Made by a program: the position numbers and the translations under genes
From: an uncultured Eubacteriales bacterium
GTDB lineage: Bacteria > Bacillota > Clostridia > Oscillospirales > CAG-272
Direction: 5' to 3'
Length of the DNA stretch: 11,098 nucleotides
Assembly (NCBI GenBank): GCA_949286815.1
Contig: CASEEB010000146.1
Coordinates: forward strand, 1-11,098
Shown: positions 1-6,010 of the stretch, in pieces
Position numbering within the stretch: the stretch's first letter is position 1
Layout of the letters: every line of letters begins with the position of its first letter
The notes under the pieces: generated by a model
Seen by the model: the letters and a program-made list of their open reading frames with translations, nothing else
Databases searched by the model: none
Told to the model about the DNA's origin: nothing

Positions 1-144
1 ATGGCGTAAGCAATATTTCGGTTATATAAGTGATATTCAATGACAGGGAAATACAGAAAGATTGCTGAAAATTTTGCGGCAAACCTTGGTCGGATTTCAG
101 AGGACGACGGCGTTTGAGTAAGTTTTCGATGTCGAAAAAAGAAA
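1..144. other. Unassigned left edge, possibly the 3' end of a truncated gene
   Basis: One plus-strand frame is open from base 2 to a TGA at 41-43 and could be the last 13 codons of a gene entering from the left. An ATG overlapping that stop (ATGA, 40-43) opens a 25-codon frame ending at 115-117. Neither stretch has a recognisable motif, and chance open frames this short are common. If a gene does end here, it converges on the minus-strand gene at 230-676. Confidence 0.2.
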
Positions 145-170
145 GGCTGGCTCAATTTAATGAGTCAGCC
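135..170 (-). terminator. Rho-independent terminator of the ferritin-like gene
   Basis: A 10-bp stem (145-154 pairing with 161-170, one G-U pair) encloses a 6-base loop. Read on the minus strand, the stem is followed by a T-rich run (complement of 135-144: TTTCTTTTTT). That polarity fits termination of the minus-strand gene ending at 230. On the plus strand no T tract follows, so forward termination would be weak. Confidence 0.75.
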
Positions 171-229
171 CGGAAAATTTCACTTTCGGTCAACAAATTT
201 CCGAAGACGCATTATGCAATCCGATGTGG

Positions 230-676
230 TCAGATGTGACTTTTCATTGTTTCGATATTTTTCTCTTCAAATTTGATTATTTCTCTCGCGAGCGCCAGAG
301 CGTCCTCGGATACACCGGAATTTTCGTATTCACGGAGAATTTTCAGAGTGTCGGTAACGCCCATTGTGGAACCTTCTACCACCATCTGCGCCAGATGGCT
401 GTCGGAGGAGTCTGTAAGTGTGTTCATGGTCATTCCGATGCTTGCCCACATTTTTGTCATTACGTTTTCGTCTTTAGCTTCGCAGCCGGCGTCATGAAGC
501 AGCTTTCTTGCCTGTGACGCGAATTTTTCGTATCCGTTGAGCTGTTCGGTGAGATCGGTCTTGAATTTGCCGTCGGTTGCCTTGGGCATGAGCTTTATAA
601 TCGAATCCGATCCCATTTTAACGTTTTTATAAAGCTGTTCAATCATTTCGCTGTTTTTTGTTTTTGTCTGTTCCAT
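230..676 (-). CDS. Small ferritin-like four-helix protein (DUF2383-like), function unknown
   Basis: This 148-residue soluble protein appears almost entirely alpha-helical, with no signal peptide or membrane segment. Long amphipathic stretches at about residues 3-30, 37-63, 72-112 and 122-146 suggest a four-helix bundle. Possible metal-ligand residues are E50, H94, E101 and E137/E138, but the full paired E/ExxH pattern of true ferritins or rubrerythrins is not clear, so metal binding is inferred. Similar short proteins are common in Clostridia and usually carry no assigned function; the DUF2383 link is from memory of the family's look. The ATG is preceded by GAAAGG about 13 bases upstream, a slightly long spacing. 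The gene is monocistronic, ends at a good terminator, and is divergent from a flavodoxin gene, which hints at a redox or stress role without proving it. Confidence 0.8.
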   Translation of the reverse strand: MEQTKTKNSEMIEQLYKNVKMGSDSIIKLMPKATDGKFKTDLTEQLNGYEKFASQARKLLHDAGCEAKDENVMTKMWASIGMTMNTLTDSSDSHLAQMVVEGSTMGVTDTLKILREYENSGVSEDALALAREIIKFEEKNIETMKSHI

Positions 677-713
677 ATATTTTACGATACCTTTCTGAGC
701 ATTTGAGTATGTC

Positions 714-752
714 AGTATATTTCAAATATAAATCTTACTGTTCGGAAACAGT
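714..752 (-). promoter_or_regulatory. Possible promoter of the ferritin-like gene with an operator-like palindrome
   Basis: On the minus strand a TATACT -10-like hexamer lies at 714-719. The position 17 bp upstream (737-742, AACAGT) is a poor -35 match. It coincides with one arm of the perfect hyphenated palindrome ACTGTT-CGGA-AACAGT (737-752). A weak -35 overlapped by a palindrome fits a regulated promoter, but no regulator can be named. Confidence 0.35.
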
Positions 753-879
753 CGGATTGTTAAGTTTAAATTTAAATGCACTTATAGTATGTGTTCTTTT
801 TATTGCTTTATGCAAAAACATGTGAAAAATTTTGTGTTTATTTAATTTTATGATATATGATAAAGGTAAGGGTAAGGAT

Positions 880-1383
880 ATGAGTAAAGTAAACGCTGTT
901 GTATATACTTCAAACACGGGACACACATATGAATACGCCAAGATGGTTGCCGAGTATACGGGACTGCCGATATACAGTCTCAAAGAAAAAAATAAACTTA
1001 AAAAGAACTCGTCTGTCATTTATATGGGGTGGCTTTTTGCGAGCACGGTTAAGGGATACCGCAAGGCGGTAAAAAGATTTAAAGTTGCCGCGGTAATCGG
1101 CGTAGGTCTCTGCGGTACGGGTGAACTTATGGAAACGGTGCGGATTTCAAATTCGATTCCTGAAAATGTCGCGCTTTTTACGGTGCAGGGAGGCATGGAT
1201 CACAGTAAGCTCAAGGGCATTAATAAACTGATGATAAACGCGCTTTTGAAAAGTATGTCAGGTAAAAGTGACATGTCAAAAGAGGCAGAGGAACGTCTCG
1301 CTTTGTTGCGGCAGGGCGGGTATTTTGTAAGCCGTGATAATCTTGCGGACTTTTTTAAGTGGTATAATACTGATAATATTTAG
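880..1383 (+). CDS. Flavodoxin-like protein
   Basis: This is a 167-residue cytoplasmic protein with a flavodoxin fold. Residues 5-16 form a beta strand followed by the FMN-phosphate loop TSNTGHT (10-16), the characteristic T/S-x-T-G-x-T pattern. Residues 46-60 (YMGWLFASTVKGY) and 72-82 (VIGVGLCGTGE) match later flavin-contacting loops. The family carries FMN and moves electrons at low potential or protects quinones; the electron partner here is unknown. I chose ATG 880 because AAGGG (868-872) sits 7 bases upstream. In-frame TTG 832 and ATG 850 would lengthen the protein but lack a ribosome binding site and precede the conserved fold. It is transcribed divergently from the ferritin-like gene, with a 203-base gap. 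A weak TATAGT -10 candidate lies at 783-788. No strong terminator follows. Confidence 0.85.
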   Translation: MSKVNAVVYTSNTGHTYEYAKMVAEYTGLPIYSLKEKNKLKKNSSVIYMGWLFASTVKGYRKAVKRFKVAAVIGVGLCGTGELMETVRISNSIPENVALFTVQGGMDHSKLKGINKLMINALLKSMSGKSDMSKEAEERLALLRQGGYFVSRDNLADFFKWYNTDNI

Positions 1384-1548
1384 AATATAAAGCTTTGATT
1401 CCGATGTTTAATATCAGGCACACGTACTTAATGTATCCCGAAGCTTATTTTCTGTAATTGTTTGTCGGAATTGTATAAATTTTTATTTTTTGCCGGAAAA
1501 TTTTCACAGCCGGTTTTTTAATGCTTTGCTGAATCTTAGTTGAACCTG

Positions 1549-1557
1549 TGGTATAAT
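1549..1557 (+). promoter_or_regulatory. Extended -10 promoter of the potassium operon
   Basis: TGGTATAAT is a perfect extended -10 element (TG-N-TATAAT) in the 237-base gap before the histidine kinase gene. No good -35 lies 17 bp upstream (CTGAAT), so the extended -10 would carry recognition, or an activator such as the downstream response regulator could assist. Transcription would start near 1564, giving a leader of about 57 nt. The rest of 1384-1548 shows no gene, only a weak CCGG-stem plus T-run (about 1493-1519) that might terminate the flavodoxin transcript. Confidence 0.6.
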
Positions 1558-1620
1558 ACTTTACGTTCCCGTGGTTTTGCGAAGATTTCAAAGATTTGGC
1601 GTTGCGAATAAGGAGAAGTC

Positions 1621-2703
1621 ATGCGAAAGAGGGCGGATTTGGTAAAAAAACACCTTAAGAGTGTATTTATAATGTTCGGGGTTTTACTTGCTTCGTTCAT
1701 AATGAGTTCACTTATGCAAAATGTCTTCAACTGCGGTGAACAGGTGACAAATATTTTTATGTTCGCGGTTTTTCTTGTTTCCTTTCTGACAAAAGGATAC
1801 ATATACGGAATTCTGACGGCTTTCATCGGTGTTCTGGCGGTAAACTACGCTTTTACGTTTCCTTATTTTGATTTCAGCTTTTCGGCGGCGGAGAATATTT
1901 TTTCGGCCGTCGTGATGATTGTGCTGTCGCTTATGACAAGCACTCTTACCGTTAAGCTCACAAAATGGAAGACCGTTAAGGCGGAAAGCGAGAGGGAGAG
2001 AATGAGAGCAAATCTTTTGCGCGCGGTGTCTCATGATTTGCGTACTCCTCTTACAACTATTTACGGCTCAAGCTCGGCTATTCTTGACAATTATGAAATA
2101 CTTACGGATGAACAGAAAACAAAGATGGTCACGGGAATAAAAGAAGATTCGGAATGGCTGATAAGAATGGTTGAAAATCTTTTGTCTGTCACGCGCATTG
2201 ACAGCGGAAAGGTCAAAATTATAAAAACCCCCACCGTGCTTGAGGAATTGGTGGACTCTGTTTTACGTAAGTTTAAAAAGCGTTATCCGAATCAGCAGGT
2301 AGATATAGATATTCCCGATGAGATGGTCGTGATACCGATGGACGCCATCCTTATAGAGCAGGTCATTGTAAACATTCTCGAAAACGCGGTTCAGCACGCT
2401 GTAGGAATGACAAAACTGTGCTTTAAGGTTTTTGTGCTTGACGAAAAAGCTATTTTTGAGATAAGCGATGACGGTTGCGGTATAGAAAAAGAACGGCTTG
2501 ATAAAATTTTTACGGGATATTACAATTCTGAGGAGCAACCGTCGCAGACAGAAAAACGCAACGCGGGTATAGGTCTTTCTGTATGCGCGACAATTATAAA
2601 AGCGCACGGAGGCACAATAACGGCGCAGAATTCAAAAGGGGGAGGGGCAGTATTCCGCTTTTCACTTGATACGGAGGTAAATGACCCGAATGAACAACAA
2701 TAA
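1621..2703 (+). CDS. KdpD-like sensor histidine kinase lacking the N-terminal KdpD sensor domain
   Basis: This 360-residue membrane kinase corresponds to the C-terminal half of KdpD. Four hydrophobic segments (about 14-32, 43-56, 59-78, 91-110) match the DUF4118 four-helix membrane module. They are followed by a linker rich in charged residues, the H-box VSHDLRTPL with phospho-acceptor H138, the N-box around N251-N255, and ATP-lid motifs DDGCGI (283-288) and GIGLS (316-320). Full-length KdpD is near 900 residues because of an N-terminal KdpD plus USP-like region; here the protein starts directly before the first membrane helix, and the ATG has a good AGGAGA site at 1611-1616, so the short form looks native. 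The 3' end overlaps the next gene by 23 bases. It probably senses potassium or turgor-related signals and phosphorylates the adjacent regulator. The signal is inferred from KdpD similarity and the downstream channel genes. Confidence 0.9.
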   Translation: MRKRADLVKKHLKSVFIMFGVLLASFIMSSLMQNVFNCGEQVTNIFMFAVFLVSFLTKGYIYGILTAFIGVLAVNYAFTFPYFDFSFSAAENIFSAVVMIVLSLMTSTLTVKLTKWKTVKAESERERMRANLLRAVSHDLRTPLTTIYGSSSAILDNYEILTDEQKTKMVTGIKEDSEWLIRMVENLLSVTRIDSGKVKIIKTPTVLEELVDSVLRKFKKRYPNQQVDIDIPDEMVVIPMDAILIEQVIVNILENAVQHAVGMTKLCFKVFVLDEKAIFEISDDGCGIEKERLDKIFTGYYNSEEQPSQTEKRNAGIGLSVCATIIKAHGGTITAQNSKGGGAVFRFSLDTEVNDPNEQQ

Positions 2704-3400
2704 ATATAAAATACTCATGGTGGAGGACGAGGAAAACATACGCACGTTTGTCGGCGCGCTTCTTGAAGCGAATGGCTTTCAGGTTATTTTGGCAAAAAAG
2801 TGCTCCGAGGCACAGCTGTTGTACGCGTCTTACATTCCCGATCTTGTAATACTTGATCTCGGACTTCCGGACAAGGACGGGATTTGTTTTCTGCGCAATA
2901 TAAGGGAAAGAGATCCGACGCCGGTGATCATACTTTCGGCAAGAAGCGATGAGAACGAAAAGGTGAAAGCGCTCGATATGGGAGCGAACGATTACGTGAC
3001 CAAACCGTTCGGGTCAGCGGAGCTTTTGGCGCGGGTGCGTTCGGCGCTTCGCAGCAGCCGGCACAGCGCGCAGGAAGGCCATCTTCCGGGCGGCAGGTTT
3101 ACCGTCGGGGAGCTTGTGATTGAATATGACGCGAGGCGTATATATATAAAGAACGAGGAAATAAAACTGACACAGACCGAATACAATATAGTGTCCTTCT
3201 TGTCCGAGCATTGCGGAAAGGTGATGACGTATTCGGCAATAATCAAAGCTATATGGAGGGAATATCCCGATGAGGGGAGTATTAAAAAGCTTCAGGTAAA
3301 TATGGCAAACATACGAAAAAAGTTCGGCGCTCGGCCGGGTGAGAACAACTATATAGTCAACGAACTCGGCGTAGGCTACCGGATGAACGGAGATAACTGA
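2681..3400 (+). CDS. KdpE-like OmpR-family response regulator
   Basis: This 239-residue regulator has a receiver domain (about 9-122) and an OmpR/PhoB winged-helix DNA-binding domain (about 139-236). Receiver residues are complete: acidic pocket E15-D16-E17, phospho-acceptor D59 in VILDLGLPD, S86, and K108 in TKPF. The C-terminal half shows the usual recognition-helix region (IKKLQVNMANIRKKF) and the ending GVGYRM. The gene overlaps the kinase gene by 23 bases, indicating translational coupling and a cognate pair. The start is uncertain: GGAGG (2673-2677) lies only 3 bases before ATG 2681 and 12 before ATG 2690, and the choice changes only three residues. Known KdpE activates the kdpFABC pump operon. 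No pump is present here, so the likely target is the ktr genes one base downstream, or its own operon promoter. Confidence 0.93.
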   Translation: MTRMNNNKYKILMVEDEENIRTFVGALLEANGFQVILAKKCSEAQLLYASYIPDLVILDLGLPDKDGICFLRNIRERDPTPVIILSARSDENEKVKALDMGANDYVTKPFGSAELLARVRSALRSSRHSAQEGHLPGGRFTVGELVIEYDARRIYIKNEEIKLTQTEYNIVSFLSEHCGKVMTYSAIIKAIWREYPDEGSIKKLQVNMANIRKKFGARPGENNYIVNELGVGYRMNGDN

Positions 3401-3401
3401 T

Positions 3402-4700
3402 ATGCGTGGATTTATAAAAAAACAGTCGCCGGGGCGTATTATCGCTTTCGGATTCGCGTTTGTAATACTTTTGGGCTCGGTATTGCTGATGCTGCCGTTC
3501 AGCGTTCAGGACGGGGTTGAGCTTGATTATATAGACGCATTGTATACGTCTACAAGCGCGGTTTGTGTGACCGGACTTATCGCGGTAGACGCGGGAGATA
3601 CTTTTACTCCGATAGGACAGATTATCCTGGCTTTGCTTATACAAGTAGGAGGCTTGGGCGTGACGACGGTAGGCGCCGGCGTAATACTGGCGATGGGGCG
3701 AAAGGTCAATCTGCAGGGCAGAAATCTTATTCAGGAAGCGATGAATCTCGATTCCGGAAAGGGAGCCGTAAAGTTTATCAGAGACATTTTTATAACGACC
3801 GTAATCATAGAATTGCTCGGAGCGGCTTTAAGCTTTATTGTTTTTGCGGGCGATTATCCGCCGCTCAAGGCAATAGGTATCAGCCTTTTTCATTCGGTAG
3901 CGGCGTTCAATAATTCGGGATTTGATATTTTGGGAAATTATCAGAATCTGATACCGTATCAGGACAACGTATTACTTAATCTTGTTACGTGCGCTCTGAT
4001 ATTTTTCGGCGGTATAGGCTTTCTGGTCATCAGGGAATTGTGGACCAAAAAGTGCCGCTGGAAAAAACTTTCGATGCACGCAAAGGTGGTGCTGTCAGTC
4101 AGCGCGGTACTTATAATCGCGGGTACTTTGCTTATTAAGCTCACTGAGGATGTCACTTGGCTCGGAGCGTTTTTCCACAGCGTATCCGCGAGGACGGCGG
4201 GATTTTCGACATATCCGCTCGGAAGCTTTTCAAACCCGGGACTTTTGGTGCTTATCGTTCTGATGTTTATCGGAGCATCTCCCGGATCTACCGGAGGCGG
4301 TATAAAGACGAGTACGTTTTTTGTATTGCTGCAGGGAATAAAATCGGCGGCAACAAACAAATCGGAAAAGGCATTCAGATACGCTATTCCGAGGGAGGCG
4401 TTCAGGAAAGCCTCCGTAATAACCTTGCTTGCGCTTTCTGTGGTGCTTGTCTCAACTTTTCTGATAACCATATTGGAGCCGCAGATACGGCTTGTGGACG
4501 CGATTTTTGAAATGACCAGCGCGTTCGGTACGGTGGGATTGTCTACCGGGATAACCCCCGATTTGTCGGTTGGGAGTAAGGTTATTTCTATAGTTGTTAT
4601 GTATATAGGACGGCTTGGACCGCTTACCATAGCCTCACTCTGGTATTTTTCCAGAGGTGAAAGAGTCAGCTTCCCGGAAGGCAATATTGCAATCGGATAA
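3402..4700 (+). CDS. ktrB: Potassium uptake channel subunit, TrkH/KtrB family
   Basis: This 432-residue integral membrane protein has four M1-P-M2 repeats of the SKT (superfamily of K+ transporters) type. The four selectivity-filter-like loops are visible: VTGL (56-59), NNSGF (170-174), RTAGF (264-268) and GTVGL (376-380), each with the central conserved glycine. The glycine-rich stretch SPGSTGGGIKT (293-303) matches the flexible intramembrane gating loop of KtrB/TrkH. Length fits KtrB (about 430-460) better than proteobacterial TrkH (about 480). It conducts K+ inward, usually Na+-dependent or -stimulated in Ktr systems, and needs a cytoplasmic RCK ring, supplied by the next gene. ATG 3402 follows the regulator's stop by one base, with CGGAGA 8 bases upstream. 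The arrangement makes it very likely part of the same transcript as the kinase and regulator. Confidence 0.95.
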   Translation: MRGFIKKQSPGRIIAFGFAFVILLGSVLLMLPFSVQDGVELDYIDALYTSTSAVCVTGLIAVDAGDTFTPIGQIILALLIQVGGLGVTTVGAGVILAMGRKVNLQGRNLIQEAMNLDSGKGAVKFIRDIFITTVIIELLGAALSFIVFAGDYPPLKAIGISLFHSVAAFNNSGFDILGNYQNLIPYQDNVLLNLVTCALIFFGGIGFLVIRELWTKKCRWKKLSMHAKVVLSVSAVLIIAGTLLIKLTEDVTWLGAFFHSVSARTAGFSTYPLGSFSNPGLLVLIVLMFIGASPGSTGGGIKTSTFFVLLQGIKSAATNKSEKAFRYAIPREAFRKASVITLLALSVVLVSTFLITILEPQIRLVDAIFEMTSAFGTVGLSTGITPDLSVGSKVISIVVMYIGRLGPLTIASLWYFSRGERVSFPEGNIAIG

Positions 4701-4723
4701 AGCGGCGGAAAGGAACTTTAATC

Positions 4724-5401
4724 ATGTTTGGAAAAGGTAAAAAAGAAAAACTTATATACGGAATAGTGGGTTTGGGACGTTTCGGATACGCATTGGCGAC
4801 AGAACTCGCGCAGTCCGGAGCGGATTTGATAGTGCTTGACAGGGATGAGGAAAAAATTGCCGCGGTGCGAGATCTGACAGAAAACGCGTTTGTGGTAAAG
4901 AGCCTTGATAAAAAAACACTGCTTGATACCGGACTTAAGAACTGCGACGTCGCGGTGGTGTGTATAGGAGAACATATAGATACCTCTATTCTCACGACGC
5001 TGAATCTTGTCGGAATGGGTATTTCCACTGTCGTGGCTAAGGCAACCAGCATTGAACACGGGGAAATTCTCGAAAAGCTTGGCGCGGAAGTGGTTTATCC
5101 TGAGCACGATATGGCGGTAAGACTTGCGCATAAGCTTGAAACCTCCCGCGTTTTGGATTTTGTCCAGCTGAGTGAAAAGATCAATATATCCAAGCTTCTG
5201 ATTCCCGATAAAGCCGTGGGTAAAACCGTGCTTGATGTCAATCTGCGTTCGCATTTCGGATTGAACATAATAGCTATTGAAAACGGCAATTCGGTAATAG
5301 AGACAGTCAATCCGGATTATACCTTCCGTGAAAAGGATATACTTTATCTTTCGGGAAGCAAGGAAGGCTTTTTCAAGCTTTCAGAATGGGCAAGCAATTG
5401 A
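4724..5401 (+). CDS. ktrA: RCK-domain gating subunit of the potassium channel, KtrA/TrkA family
   Basis: This 225-residue cytoplasmic protein has one RCK_N and one RCK_C domain, the single-RCK length of KtrA rather than the doubled TrkA of proteobacteria. The nucleotide-binding Rossmann motif is GIVGLGRFG (13-21), with an acidic D39 at the end of beta-2 that typically contacts the ribose. E127 in the PEHDMAVRLA stretch sits where KtrA proteins carry a nucleotide/cation-bridging glutamate (alignment by eye). RCK_C (about 142-222) is the domain that binds c-di-AMP in some Firmicutes KtrA proteins; binding here is inferred. It forms an octameric ring that opens the KtrB dimer with ATP. AAAGGA (4709-4714) lies 9 bases before the ATG. 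It is the last gene of the unit, 23 bases after ktrB and about 110 bases before a terminator hairpin. Confidence 0.95.
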   Translation: MFGKGKKEKLIYGIVGLGRFGYALATELAQSGADLIVLDRDEEKIAAVRDLTENAFVVKSLDKKTLLDTGLKNCDVAVVCIGEHIDTSILTTLNLVGMGISTVVAKATSIEHGEILEKLGAEVVYPEHDMAVRLAHKLETSRVLDFVQLSEKINISKLLIPDKAVGKTVLDVNLRSHFGLNIIAIENGNSVIETVNPDYTFREKDILYLSGSKEGFFKLSEWASN

Positions 5402-5427
5402 TTATTTCAAACCCGACATACAAGTGA

Positions 5428-5449
5428 ACTGTGTATATACTGTGTATAT
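5428..5449. repeat. Perfect tandem 11-bp repeat after ktrA
   Basis: ACTGTGTATAT occurs twice back to back in the untranslated stretch between the ktrA stop and its terminator. The unit is close to one helical turn, which would place two binding surfaces on the same face of the DNA. The function is unknown and it may be a chance or slippage product. Confidence 0.5.
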
Positions 5450-5513
5450 AAAGAATTTTTTGAGGTTTTTGCGGGATTAAATTCCGGAAATGGCTCAGTA
5501 AAATTAATTGCGT

Positions 5514-5546
5514 TTAAAGGGGTCTTCGCTCAGAAGACCCCTTTAA
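5514..5546 (+). terminator. Terminator hairpin at the end of the potassium operon
   Basis: A perfect 14-bp stem (5514-5527 with 5533-5546, core GGGGTCTTC/GAAGACCCC) encloses a 5-base loop GCTCA. The stem is very stable, but the following T-run is short (CCTTTAACAAT), so termination may be less complete than at the other terminators here. The symmetric A/T ends could act in both directions. Confidence 0.65.
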
Positions 5547-5600
5547 CAATATTCTTAACCGAAATTTCACATTATCTTTACCAAATCTTTGCCTTGAGTA

Positions 5601-5609
5601 TGGTATAAT
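5601..5609 (+). promoter_or_regulatory. Extended -10 promoter for the phosphate transporter leader
   Basis: TGGTATAAT is a perfect extended -10 element 402 bases before the transporter start. No convincing -35 lies 16-18 bp upstream. If used, transcription starts near 5616 and makes a leader of about 395 nt. The first part of that leader can fold: GCAGT (5614-5618) with a distal ACTGC, and an inner GTAAA/TTTAC stem. Confidence 0.5.
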
Positions 5610-5730
5610 GTATGCAGTGCGAAAAAATCAGTAAATTGTCATTTTACCGACTGCGTTTGAACATACGATGTCCTTGAGGTCATTTAAATCCCGACATTTT
5701 AACTTCACAAATCGGTTGGAGGTTGAAACC

Positions 5731-5874
5731 GTGTCGGAATTATTAATGAGGGAATTGCAATTTTTTCGTCTATATTTGAATTTGTGCCTGCCGAACAGAC
5801 CGGATACGCAACACATGATTGATGTAGCTTGTTTTTTGTTTGATCGGCAGGTTTTATTGCGCGGAGATGTGTAA
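5731..5874 (+). CDS. Possible small ORF (47 aa) in the leader of the Na/Pi cotransporter gene
   Basis: A GTG codon is preceded by GGAGG (5718-5722) with 8-base spacing, a site as good as those of the confirmed genes. The product would be a mildly hydrophobic 47-residue peptide starting (M)SELLMRELQFF, with no recognised domain. The frame is also open upstream to ATG 5668, but that start has no ribosome binding site. Within the ORF, CCTGCCGA (5787-5794) and TCGGCAGG (5844-5851) form a perfect 8-bp inverted repeat followed by TTTTATT, so ribosome passage would change the RNA fold. It could be a leader peptide, a small membrane-associated protein, or noncoding. Codon use and length alone do not settle it. 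Confidence 0.33.
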   Translation: MSELLMRELQFFRLYLNLCLPNRPDTQHMIDVACFLFDRQVLLRGDV

Positions 5875-5887
5875 AAGAACAGATGCA

Positions 5888-5952
5888 CTGATTTATTTGC
5901 TGTCAATAATATTTTTCTGTATGTTTTTTTACGGCTTAAGGAAATAAATCAG
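5888..5952. repeat. Perfect 11-bp inverted repeat in the leader before the Na/Pi cotransporter
   Basis: CTGATTTATTT (5888-5898) and AAATAAATCAG (5942-5952) are exact reverse complements separated by 43 bases. In RNA they would bring together the region just before the transporter gene. A second small hairpin, GCCGC/GCGGC (5983-5987 with 5993-5997), ends a few bases before the ribosome binding site at 6000-6006. No known riboswitch class was recognised. Confidence 0.45.
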
Positions 5953-6010
5953 AAACTATCGGATTTGATAAATTTTATTTGCGCCGCTTATGGCGGCATG
6001 GGAGATTAAA

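Noticed and set aside
765..776. Palindrome TTTAAATTTAAA
   Set aside because: Pure A/T low-complexity sequence in an A/T-rich intergenic region; symmetry of this kind is weak evidence for a binding site.
735..1019. Minus-strand open frame of 94 codons across the flavodoxin start
   Set aside because: It overlaps the conserved FMN-binding N-terminus of the plus-strand gene and has no recognisable protein features.
3959..4684. Long minus-strand open frame (241 codons) opposite ktrB
   Set aside because: ktrB shows all four selectivity-filter motifs on the plus strand. The antisense frame is a shadow favoured by codon composition, with no domain.
5628..5906. Minus-strand open frame of 92 codons in the leader before the Na/Pi cotransporter
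   Set aside because: There is no plausible ribosome binding site and the composition is rich in Cys, Asn and Lys with no family resemblance. The plus-strand leader ORF has the better initiation signals.
5610..6005. c-di-AMP (ydaO-type) or other known riboswitch before the Na/Pi cotransporter
   Set aside because: Considered because of the potassium genes nearby, but I could not find the conserved core of ydaO or any other class by eye. A covariance-model search would be decisive.
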